Positions 1 through 5,561 of a stretch of 15,786 bases of DNA are shown one piece after another (positions within the stretch are counted from its first letter, which is position 1; every line of letters begins with the position of its first letter). Under the pieces are notes generated by a model that saw only the letters and a list, made by a program, of their open reading frames with translations, was not told the DNA's origin and did no database searches. Source of the DNA: an uncultured bacterium (GTDB lineage Bacteria; Cyanobacteriota; Vampirovibrionia; Gastranaerophilales; Gastranaerophilaceae); contig CAJMSH010000017.1 of assembly GCA_905216055.1 (NCBI GenBank), positions 1 through 15,786 of the forward strand. The letters are read 5' to 3'. Made by a program: the position numbers and the translations under genes.

Positions 1-1
1 T

Positions 2-517
2 GGTATGAAAATTTTGGCATACGATATTGTTGAAAAACAAGAGGTTATGAATAATTACGGAATTACTTATGTAGGATTGGATACTTTGTTGAAAAAATCC
101 GATGTCGTAACTTTGCATTTGCCTTATACGGATAAAAGCTTTAATATGATTGGGCTTGACGAACTTAAATTGATGAAAAAATCAGCTTACTTAATCAATA
201 CATCAAGTGCCAAAATTGTTAATATGGAAGATTTGTATAGAGCTTTGAAGGAAAATTTGATAAGCGGTGCTGCCCTTGATATTGTAATGTGTGAGGATTT
301 TAATTTTAAATGTGCAAATTTATCCAAAGATTTGCAAAAAGGCTTGACCTGCCTGAAGGAAACTGAGATTATAAATGTTTTGAGCAAAATGCCAAATGTT
401 ATAATTACCCCGCATATTGCTTATAATACTCAAGAGGCAATAAATTATATTTTAAAAGTTACTTTTATTTCAATTATAGAATGCGTAAAGGGCGGCGATT
501 TGCATAAAATATCTTAA
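2..517 (+). CDS. D-2-hydroxyacid dehydrogenase, C-terminal part (5' end outside window)
   Basis: Partial gene. The frame is open to the window edge, and the ATG at 5 is internal because GMKILAYD is the typical strand just after the NAD-binding glycine loop of this family. The visible 170 residues (counted from that Met) hold the rest of the nucleotide-binding domain (SDVVTLHLPYT, 32-42), the NTSSAK segment (65-70), the AALD...E segment with Glu97, and TPHIAYNT with His137. The family normally uses an Arg/Glu/His set. Glu and His are in place, but the Arg of the NxxRG motif is Ser68. The Glu-His stretch is 40 residues, longer than in phosphoglycerate dehydrogenase and nearer to D-lactate dehydrogenases. 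The substrate cannot be told, and activity is doubtful because of the Arg loss. No terminator is visible after the stop; only 39 bases separate it from the next gene. Confidence 0.85.
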   Translation, partial: GMKILAYDIVEKQEVMNNYGITYVGLDTLLKKSDVVTLHLPYTDKSFNMIGLDELKLMKKSAYLINTSSAKIVNMEDLYRALKENLISGAALDIVMCEDFNFKCANLSKDLQKGLTCLKETEIINVLSKMPNVIITPHIAYNTQEAINYILKVTFISIIECVKGGDLHKIS

Positions 518-522
518 CTTTT

Positions 523-550
523 TTGCTTAAATCTAATCTTAACATATAAT
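523..550 (+). promoter_or_regulatory. Promoter of the DUF4127 gene, predicted leaderless
   Basis: A perfect TATAAT lies at 545-550, with a weak -35 TTGCTT at 523-528 (spacer 16). The ATG at 557 begins after exactly six bases, so the expected transcription start is the A of the ATG. No Shine-Dalgarno sequence is present between the preceding gene and this ATG. Confidence 0.55.
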
Positions 551-556
551 ATACTT

Positions 557-1888
557 ATGAATATAGCTTTTATACCAATAGATAACAGACCTGTTTGTTA
601 TACTCTGCCCGAACAAATTTGTGCAATTGATAAGGAAATAAATTTATATTTGCCTAAAAGAGAATGGCTTGGTGATTTACACAAGTATGCTGATGTTGAA
701 AAAATTTTTGAATGGCTTGAAAATTTGTCCGATGTGGATTCTATAATTTTGTCACTCGATACGGTTGCTTATGGCGGATTGATTTCTTCAAGGCGTTGTG
801 AAGATTCTTTTGACAAAATAAAAAAAAGAGTTGAAAATTTGAAAAATATTCTTGAAAAAAAACAGGCAAAAATTTATGCCTTTTCAAGTATTATGAGGAT
901 TTCCAATAACAATATAAATGAAGAAGAAAAAGAGTATTGGAATGAGTGGGGAAAAAAGATTTTTGAATATTCTTATAACACTCATAAGTTAGGCAAACCT
1001 TTTGAAAATGGTATTCCTGATGAAATTCTCAAAGATTATCTCGAAACACGTAAAAGAAATTTTGAGATTAATAAAATATTTTTGGATTATAAAAAACAAG
1101 GATTGTTTGACACTCTCGTGTTTTCAAAAGATGATTGCGCAGAGTACGGTTTGAATGTCAAAGAAGCTTGTGAATTAGAAAAACTTGGCGGATTTGTAAA
1201 AACAGGCGCGGACGAAATTCCTCTTACACTTCTTGCCCGTTCGATTGGCGGAAAATTGAAGGTCGCTCCGATATTTTTGGAACCTGATTTTAAACACCTG
1301 ATTTCAAATTACGAAGATGTATCAATCGAACAATCCGTAAAAGGTCAATTAAATCTTGCAGGATGCGATATCTGTGAGCCTTGTGATGCCGATATTTTGT
1401 TATACGTTAACAACTTTAAGGGGCATCAGGGAGAAATAGTTATGAAGGTCAATACAGAGGCTTTTAGTGGTGAATTTAAAACTCCTGAAAAGAATTTTAT
1501 GATTGCAGATGTAAGGTTTGCAAACGGGGCTGATAATGCCTTTGTGAAAAAACTTTTTGAAAATGATTTTGATGAAAACTTTTACGGCTATTCTGCTTGG
1601 AATACTTCTGCTAATTCTTTGGGAAGTTTGATTTGTGGTGCAAAGGTTAAATATTTTGCCAAAAGCTTTGATAAGCAAGCTTTTCAAAGACTTCAAACAG
1701 TTAGATTTTTAGATGATTGGGCATATCAGGCAAATGTTCGCCAACAACTTCAAAAGCCTGATATAGATATGGTTAAAGAGAAAATGACACCGTTTGAAAA
1801 TAAAGTTTTTGAAAAATTAGGCGAAAGTTACGATATTCAATATAAATTTCCGTGGAACAGATTGTTTGAGGTGGAAGTTTGCATTTAG
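557..1888 (+). CDS. DUF4127 family protein
   Basis: A 443-residue protein recognised as DUF4127 by its N-terminal FIPIDNRPVCYTLPEQ (residues 5-20) and by SLDTVAYGGLISSRR (66-80), both hallmark blocks of the family. Asp9, Arg11, Asp68 and Tyr72 in these blocks are the likeliest functional residues, although the family's biochemical role is unknown to me. I see no signal peptide or membrane segment, so the protein is probably cytoplasmic. It is slightly shorter than the roughly 500 residues I expect for the family. The gene overlaps the start of the mntP-like gene by ten bases, so the two are almost certainly co-transcribed and translationally coupled. The start is fixed by the TATAAT box six bases upstream and by the lack of an earlier in-frame ATG. 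Confidence 0.85.
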   Translation: MNIAFIPIDNRPVCYTLPEQICAIDKEINLYLPKREWLGDLHKYADVEKIFEWLENLSDVDSIILSLDTVAYGGLISSRRCEDSFDKIKKRVENLKNILEKKQAKIYAFSSIMRISNNNINEEEKEYWNEWGKKIFEYSYNTHKLGKPFENGIPDEILKDYLETRKRNFEINKIFLDYKKQGLFDTLVFSKDDCAEYGLNVKEACELEKLGGFVKTGADEIPLTLLARSIGGKLKVAPIFLEPDFKHLISNYEDVSIEQSVKGQLNLAGCDICEPCDADILLYVNNFKGHQGEIVMKVNTEAFSGEFKTPEKNFMIADVRFANGADNAFVKKLFENDFDENFYGYSAWNTSANSLGSLICGAKVKYFAKSFDKQAFQRLQTVRFLDDWAYQANVRQQLQKPDIDMVKEKMTPFENKVFEKLGESYDIQYKFPWNRLFEVEVCI

Positions 1889-2421
1889 TTGAAATCTTAT
1901 TATTAGCCGTTGCATTAGGCATAGATTGTCTGGTTGTTTCATTTTCACAAGGTTTGATTTTTACTCAAAACAGAGTGAAAAATTCTTTGGCACTGGCTTT
2001 TACAATGGGTGTTTCTCAAGGAATTATGCCATGCTTCGGGTATTTTTTTACGGGGCTTATAAGCTCTTATATTGAAGCTTATGCAAAATGGCTGGTTTTT
2101 ATAATCTTTTTTATACTCGGTACAAAATTTATTTACGAAGCATTTAGCGAAAAAGAAGAAAAAATTTGCTGTTTGGATTTGAAATGTCTGATAAGTCTTG
2201 GAATAGCTACAAGTATTGATGCGCTTGCCTCAGGGGTAAGTTTGAATTTGACAAAAACTCCAATTATGTTATCGGTTTTTCTAATCGGTTTGATGTCATT
2301 TGTTATGTCTGTTGCAGGTTTTTGGTTTGGAAATTTCTTCAAAAAGTTACCTTCAAAATATTTGGAAATTTCCGGTGGAATAATTTTGATAATTCTAGGG
2401 TTTAAGGCTATTTTTATGTAA
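1879..2421 (+). CDS. mntP: Manganese efflux pump MntP family protein
   Basis: A 180-residue integral membrane protein with about six hydrophobic segments, matching the MntP fold of two repeated three-helix halves. Each half carries the conserved acidic motif: Asp16 in ALGIDCLVV and Asp114 in ATSIDALASG. These correspond to the two aspartates needed for Mn(II) export in characterised MntP proteins. GVSQGIMPCFGYFF (44-57) is also typical. The cytoplasmic loop between the halves is short and charged, with three cysteines near 97-103. The start is TTG at 1879, inside the end of the DUF4127 gene; a GAGGTGG sequence just upstream (1868-1874) serves as ribosome binding site and the resulting N-terminus fits the family. 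No manganese riboswitch precedes it; expression should follow the upstream gene. Confidence 0.85.
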   Translation: MHLVEILLLAVALGIDCLVVSFSQGLIFTQNRVKNSLALAFTMGVSQGIMPCFGYFFTGLISSYIEAYAKWLVFIIFFILGTKFIYEAFSEKEEKICCLDLKCLISLGIATSIDALASGVSLNLTKTPIMLSVFLIGLMSFVMSVAGFWFGNFFKKLPSKYLEISGGIILIILGFKAIFM

Positions 2422-2426
2422 ATTGG

Positions 2427-2446
2427 CATGCCGATTTTGAGGCATG
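2427..2446 (+). other. Hairpin downstream of mntP
   Basis: CATGCC (2427-2432) and GGCATG (2441-2446) form a six-base-pair stem with an eight-base loop, starting six bases after the mntP stop. No T-run follows, so it is not a standard intrinsic terminator. It may protect the 3' end of the mRNA, or simply be part of the CATG-rich stretch that follows. Confidence 0.3.
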
Positions 2447-2487
2447 GACAGTAAATGTTTTACAATTCTTAATACGGTCTTAAATCA

Positions 2488-2565
2488 TGAAAAACCATGA
2501 CATGAGCATGTTTACATGATTTGAAACCTGAAAACCATGTGATAGCTTAATATTTAACATGATTG
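2488..2565. repeat. Imperfect tandem repeat, about 41-base period, rich in CATG
   Basis: Copy one (2488-2524) starts TGAAAAACCATG and ends TTTACATGATTTGA. Copy two (2529-2565) starts TGAAAACCATG and ends TTAACATGATTGA. The offset is 41 bases. AAATCATG (2482-2489) and CATGATTT (2515-2522) are also inverted partners. The block lies some 70 to 150 bases upstream of the promoter at 2638, a position suited to regulator binding; that role is inference. Confidence 0.5.
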
Positions 2566-2637
2566 ACTTTTAAAAAAAGGCTGTATTGTACTGTTTACGA
2601 GGTTTGTTACAAATATTAATATTCTCATGTTCTGCCC

Positions 2638-2665
2638 TTGAAATAATTTCCTGATTTTTTATAAT
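2638..2665 (+). promoter_or_regulatory. Strong vegetative promoter for the Cys-rich protein gene
   Basis: TTGAAA at 2638-2643 and TATAAT at 2660-2665 with a 16-base spacer, the closest match to a housekeeping sigma-70 promoter in the window. The predicted start is about 2672, leaving an untranslated leader of about 100 bases. Confidence 0.7.
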
Positions 2666-2671
2666 GTAGAT

Positions 2672-2774
2672 AAGGAAGAGGTGAAAATACCTCGAATATA
2701 GGGATTGTGACAGGTTATCTGTGTAATTTTTTCCTTACCTTGGGTGAGATAGTTAAAAGTGGAGATTATATAAA
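2672..2774 (+). promoter_or_regulatory. Structured 5' leader, possible cis-regulatory RNA
   Basis: The leader can fold as a three-way junction. An outer stem pairs AAGGAA (2672-2677) with TTCCTT (2731-2736). Inside are a hairpin GAGGT/ACCTC (2678-2682 with 2689-2693) and a hairpin ACAG/CTGT (2710-2713 with 2719-2722). A GGAG ribosome binding site follows at 2761-2764. I do not recognise the fold as a known riboswitch or as 6S RNA. Covariation across relatives would decide whether it is real. Confidence 0.35.
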
Positions 2775-2996
2775 TTGTTTAGAAGTAGGGATATGGGAAG
2801 AGCCGTTGCTGTAAGAAGATGGACACCGACCGCTCTTGAATGTTATAAAAGAGGTTGTAATTGCGAAGGGTGCTTTTATAGAGACTTTTTTAGCGGTTCA
2901 TCGCAAAAATGTCAGATGAAGGCTTCTGTTCTTGAATTGGTTAGAGTTATAGGAACTCCTAATGTTGAATTGCAACAATTTATTATTGAAGATTAG
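2775..2996 (+). CDS. Small Cys-rich conserved protein of unknown function
   Basis: A 73-residue protein if it starts at TTG 2775, or 67 if it starts at ATG 2793. TTG is preferred because GGAG (2761-2764) lies ten bases upstream, whereas the only candidate site for the ATG (AGGG, 2787-2790) is two bases away. Five cysteines are arranged C-x4-C-x-C-x2-C-x12-C at residues 23, 28, 30, 33 and 46, a pattern suited to binding zinc or an iron-sulfur cluster. The N-terminus is Arg-rich and the rest (ASVLELVRVIGTP) looks helical. I have an impression of similar WTP-x-ALECYKRGC proteins in anaerobes but know no function for them. It has its own strong promoter and leader, and hpf follows after 102 bases. 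Confidence 0.7.
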   Translation: MFRSRDMGRAVAVRRWTPTALECYKRGCNCEGCFYRDFFSGSSQKCQMKASVLELVRVIGTPNVELQQFIIED

Positions 2997-3038
2997 TACA
3001 TTTTGATGAAATTTTTTTGCAATATGAGAGTAAAAGGC

Positions 3039-3067
3039 TTTAAAAATCCTGAAATATATGTTATAAT
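3039..3067 (+). promoter_or_regulatory. Promoter of hpf
   Basis: TTTAAA at 3039-3044, a 17-base spacer, then TATAAT at 3062-3067 preceded by TG one base upstream (extended -10). The predicted start is about 3074, giving a short leader that carries an AGGAGG ribosome binding site seven to eight bases before the ATG. Confidence 0.6.
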
Positions 3068-3098
3068 GTAAAAGCAGTATTTTTATAGGAGGTTTTAA

Positions 3099-3461
3099 AT
3101 GCACATTTACGTTAACGGAAGAAACATTGAAATTACTGATGCTATTAAAGCTTATGTAAAAGAAAAAATCGGTAAAGTCGCTAACCATTACGACCAAATC
3201 CAAGGCATTGAGGTTGTTCTGTCGGTAATTAAAAACCCCGCAGCTTCCGGAAAACATGTTGCAGAAGTCAGCTGTAAAATGAATTCAGGTGTTGTAAGAT
3301 GCGAAGAAGCCGCAGATTCTATGTATGAAAGTATCGATTTATTAGCTGACAAATTGCTAAGACAAGTTCAAAAATTTAAAGACAAAAGCGTTGGCACTGA
3401 CAAATCCTCAATTAGAACTGAGGCTAAAGTCGAAGAAACTACTGAAGCTGTAGAAGAATAA
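3099..3461 (+). CDS. hpf: Ribosome hibernation-promoting factor, short form (HPF/RaiA)
   Basis: A 120-residue protein. Residues 1-100 match the HPF/YfiA ribosome-binding domain (MHIYVNGRNIEITDAIKAYVKEKIGKV, then AEVSCKMNSGVVRCEEAADSMYESIDLLADKLLRQVQKFK). This domain sits in the decoding region of idle 30S subunits and blocks tRNA and mRNA binding. The C-terminal twenty residues are a Glu/Thr-rich acidic tail. The extra dimerisation domain of long-form HPF, usual in Firmicutes and in cyanobacterial LrtA, is absent, so this protein should not form 100S dimers by itself. It has a strong ribosome binding site, its own extended -10 promoter and a strong terminator eleven bases after the stop. Confidence 0.9.
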   Translation: MHIYVNGRNIEITDAIKAYVKEKIGKVANHYDQIQGIEVVLSVIKNPAASGKHVAEVSCKMNSGVVRCEEAADSMYESIDLLADKLLRQVQKFKDKSVGTDKSSIRTEAKVEETTEAVEE

Positions 3462-3471
3462 ATTTTTTGTT

Positions 3472-3500
3472 AAAGAGGTGCTATTATGCACCTCTTTTTT
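3472..3500 (+). terminator. Intrinsic terminator of hpf
   Basis: Perfect ten-base-pair stem AAAGAGGTGC (3472-3481) with GCACCTCTTT (3488-3497), loop TATTAT, followed by T residues to 3500. The loop contains an ATG (3486) that is in frame with the downstream glycosyltransferase. Confidence 0.85.
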
Positions 3501-3527
3501 AATGCGGATAGGGATTTTAAGAGAAAG

Positions 3528-4316
3528 ATGATAAATAATAAAAAAGTAATTGTAATTATGCCTGCTTATAATGCGGAAAAAACATTGAAGCAAACTTATG
3601 ATGAAATATACAAAGATTTTGTTGACGAGGTAATTTTAGTTGATGACAATTCGCAGGATAATACAAAACTTGTTTCCAAAGAGTTAAACATCAAAACAAT
3701 TGTGCATAAAGAAAATAAAGGTTACGGTGGTAATCAAAAATCTTGCTATAAAGCAGCTTTGCAGTCTGGTGGCGATATAATCGTTATGTTGCACCCTGAT
3801 TATCAATATACCCCAAAACTTATTCCTGCCATAGTTTGTATGATGGCATTCGGTCAATATGATGCCGTACTTGCATCAAGAATGCTTGGAAATTCAGCTT
3901 TGAAAGGTGGCATGCCGTTTTATAAATTTGTCGCAAATAAGTTTTTAACCTGGTTTGAAAATCTCTTTACGGGTGAAAATTTGACTGAATATCATACAGG
4001 TTTTAGAGGTTTTACAAAAGAAGTTTTGCAAACTTTACCGCTTGGGGAATGTGATGACGATTTTATTTTTGACAATGAAATCATTGCCCTTTTGTTTTAC
4101 AACAAGTATAAAATAGGCGAAATCTCTTGTCCGACAAAATATTTCAAGGAAGCATCATCAATAAACTTTGTACGATCTTGCAAATATGGACTTGGAGTTT
4201 TGGCAGTAAGTTTGAAATACAGACTTGCCAAAATGGGCTTGTTTAAGTCAAGAATTTTCAGACCTGATGCTAAGAAATTGGATTTATCAACAGAAATCGA
4301 ATATTATTATAAATAA
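3528..4316 (+). CDS. Family 2 glycosyltransferase (polyprenyl-phosphate sugar transferase-like)
   Basis: A 262-residue GT2-type enzyme with a GT-A fold. It shows VIMPAYNAEKTL (9-20), the nucleotide-binding VDDNSQDNT (38-46), NKGYGGNQ (63-70) and HPDYQY (89-94) in place of the usual DxD-type motif. The acceptor-side GFRGFTKEVL and the acidic DDDFIFDNE follow. It resembles dolichol-phosphate mannosyltransferase relatives that transfer a sugar from a nucleotide donor to a lipid phosphate, but the exact substrates cannot be read off. No membrane segment is present. ATG 3528 is chosen because MINNKKVIVIMPAYN is a typical family start; ATG 3486, with GAGG upstream, would add 14 residues but lies in the loop of the hpf terminator. 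There is no room for a separate promoter, so read-through from hpf may drive it. Confidence 0.85.
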   Translation: MINNKKVIVIMPAYNAEKTLKQTYDEIYKDFVDEVILVDDNSQDNTKLVSKELNIKTIVHKENKGYGGNQKSCYKAALQSGGDIIVMLHPDYQYTPKLIPAIVCMMAFGQYDAVLASRMLGNSALKGGMPFYKFVANKFLTWFENLFTGENLTEYHTGFRGFTKEVLQTLPLGECDDDFIFDNEIIALLFYNKYKIGEISCPTKYFKEASSINFVRSCKYGLGVLAVSLKYRLAKMGLFKSRIFRPDAKKLDLSTEIEYYYK

Positions 4317-4334
4317 AAAATTTATTTTATATAT

Positions 4335-4366
4335 AAAAAACACCTCTTTCAAAGAGGTGTTTTTTT
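4335..4366. terminator. Bidirectional intrinsic terminator
   Basis: AAAAAACACCTCTTT (4335-4349) and AAAGAGGTGTTTTTT (4351-4365) form a long perfect stem, with A-run and T-run on either side, so it can stop transcription from both strands. It separates the converging glycosyltransferase and HEAT-repeat genes. Its AAAGAGGTG arm is the same as in the hpf terminator. Confidence 0.9.
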
Positions 4367-4391
4367 ATCCTTTTTGTTTTAGTGAAAAGTA

Positions 4392-5252
4392 TTAAGCAAA
4401 AGTATTTGCGGGTTTCTTTTGAGCTGTAGCACCAGGAATTGATTGCCAGTTAGCAGCCATAATCTTTTTGAAAGATTTCAAAGCTGTATCTTCCAATTCA
4501 CCAAGTTCTTCAGCTTCCATAATCAATTCTCTAAGTGGAAGAAGAGCTCTTTGGTCTCTCAATACACCTAAAGCAGCAGCAGCACCTGCTCTAACAAGTT
4601 CATTTTCGTTACGGTTTTTCATAACATCAATCAAAGCCGGAACTGCTTTTGTATCATTTAATTTGCCTAATGAAGTTACCGCATAAATTCTAACGTTAAC
4701 CCATTCGTCATACAACATATTTATAACTTTATCAACAGCTTTTTTGTTGCCGATTTCGCCTAAAGCTCTTGTTGCATCGCATCTTACATTAACTTTTTCG
4801 TGATCAAGAGATGCAATCAAAGCATCAGTTGCAACATCACCAATTTCAATCAAAGCATCTGTTGCTGTAATACAAACTTGAGGGTTTTCATCGTTCAAAG
4901 CTTCTACTAAAGGTTCTACAACAATTTCTCCGCCCAAACGACCTAATGCTCTAGCTGCACGAACTCTTACATCTACGTTTCTGTCTTCACGTAAAGATTC
5001 AATCAAGTGAACTGTTGCTTTTGAATCACCAAGTTCACCAAGTGCACGAGCTGCATATAATCTTACTGATCCGTTTTTGTCGTGTTTTAATACATCAATT
5101 AATGGTTCAACTGCTTTTGAATCACCCATTTCACCTAAAATACGTGCTGCGTTATATCTAACTTTTTCTGAGTTGCTTGTTTTTAGGTCTGTTAATAATT
5201 CATCAAAAGATTTTTTAACTTGTTTTTTCTTGCTGTTAACACTAATTGTCAT
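4392..5252 (-). CDS. HEAT-repeat (PBS-lyase type) protein
   Basis: A 286-residue, almost entirely repetitive protein. About seven consecutive units of some 31 residues carry the HEAT/PBS-lyase signature (for example VRYNAARILGEMGDSKAVEPLIDVL, VRLYAARALGELGDSKA, VRVRAARALGRLGG). They run from about residue 25 to 245, after a Lys-rich N-terminus and before a Gln/Ala/Pro-containing tail. The family builds curved solenoids for protein-protein contacts; relatives in cyanobacteria include phycobilin lyase subunits, but nothing here indicates lyase activity. There is no signal peptide. The start is ATG 5252 because GGAGG (minus strand, about 5262-5266) lies eight to nine bases upstream; an earlier in-frame GTG at 5273 is less likely. 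No neighbour suggests a partner. Confidence 0.85.
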   Translation of the reverse strand: MTISVNSKKKQVKKSFDELLTDLKTSNSEKVRYNAARILGEMGDSKAVEPLIDVLKHDKNGSVRLYAARALGELGDSKATVHLIESLREDRNVDVRVRAARALGRLGGEIVVEPLVEALNDENPQVCITATDALIEIGDVATDALIASLDHEKVNVRCDATRALGEIGNKKAVDKVINMLYDEWVNVRIYAVTSLGKLNDTKAVPALIDVMKNRNENELVRAGAAAALGVLRDQRALLPLRELIMEAEELGELEDTALKSFKKIMAANWQSIPGATAQKKPANTFA

Positions 5253-5442
5253 TAAGTTTTTCCTCCGACACACAATATTAAATTCTACTACACCTTATAT
5301 TTCTATAAAAAATATTTCGAATAAAATATTGCCTTTTTTACCTACTTATATTAATTTTTATTAACCTATATTTTAAGTGCAGTTGTAATGTTTAATTTTT
5401 TTAAGGGTAAAACTAACACTTTATATTTATAATATAACATAT

Positions 5443-5471
5443 TTTATATTTTTTGTGTTAAAGCTGTTCAA
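5443..5471 (-). promoter_or_regulatory. Promoter of the HEAT-repeat gene with long AU-rich leader
   Basis: On the minus strand TTGAAC (5471-5466), a 17-base spacer and TATAAA (5448-5443). The predicted start is near 5436, giving a leader of about 185 bases before ATG 5252. The gap 5253-5561 is extremely AT-rich. Apart from this promoter and the GGAGG site I see only weak AT palindromes in it, and no clear terminator for the upstream kinase gene. Confidence 0.45.
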
Positions 5472-5561
5472 TTTTTTAAAGAATCATATATTTTGTTTTT
5501 TTAATATATAGTATCTTTCAATTATATTAATACGAGAAATGTTATAAAAATTCATAAATTA

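Noticed and set aside
1840..1880. Manganese riboswitch (yybP-ykoY) before the mntP-like gene
   Set aside because: The gene starts inside the upstream coding region, leaving no leader.
2568..2584. TTTAAAAAAAGGCTGT, identical to the left arm of the rpsO terminator (12362-12376 region)
   Set aside because: No matching right arm follows, so no terminator can form; possibly a decayed copy but not supportable.
2681..2701. Possible six-codon leader peptide (GTG 2681) after AAGGAAGA in the structured leader
   Set aside because: Too short to judge, and the same bases form the stable GAGGT/ACCTC hairpin.
2422..2774. 6S RNA, tmRNA, SRP RNA or tRNA in the non-coding block
   Set aside because: No tRNA-like arms, no SRP tetraloop motif, and no long rod-like pairing of the size expected for 6S before the gene begins.
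2707..2811. Short reading frame starting GTG 2707, 34 codons, across the leader and the Cys-rich gene
   Set aside because: Poor ribosome site, overlaps the better supported Cys-rich gene in another frame, and no recognisable protein features.
4468..4686. Plus-strand frames inside the HEAT-repeat, kinase, phosphofructokinase and mnmE genes
   Set aside because: Low-complexity mirror frames of well supported genes on the other strand, without ribosome sites or family features.
5311..5330. AATATTT/AAATATT palindrome as terminator
   Set aside because: All-AT stem, expected by chance in this very AT-rich gap, and no gene ends toward it.
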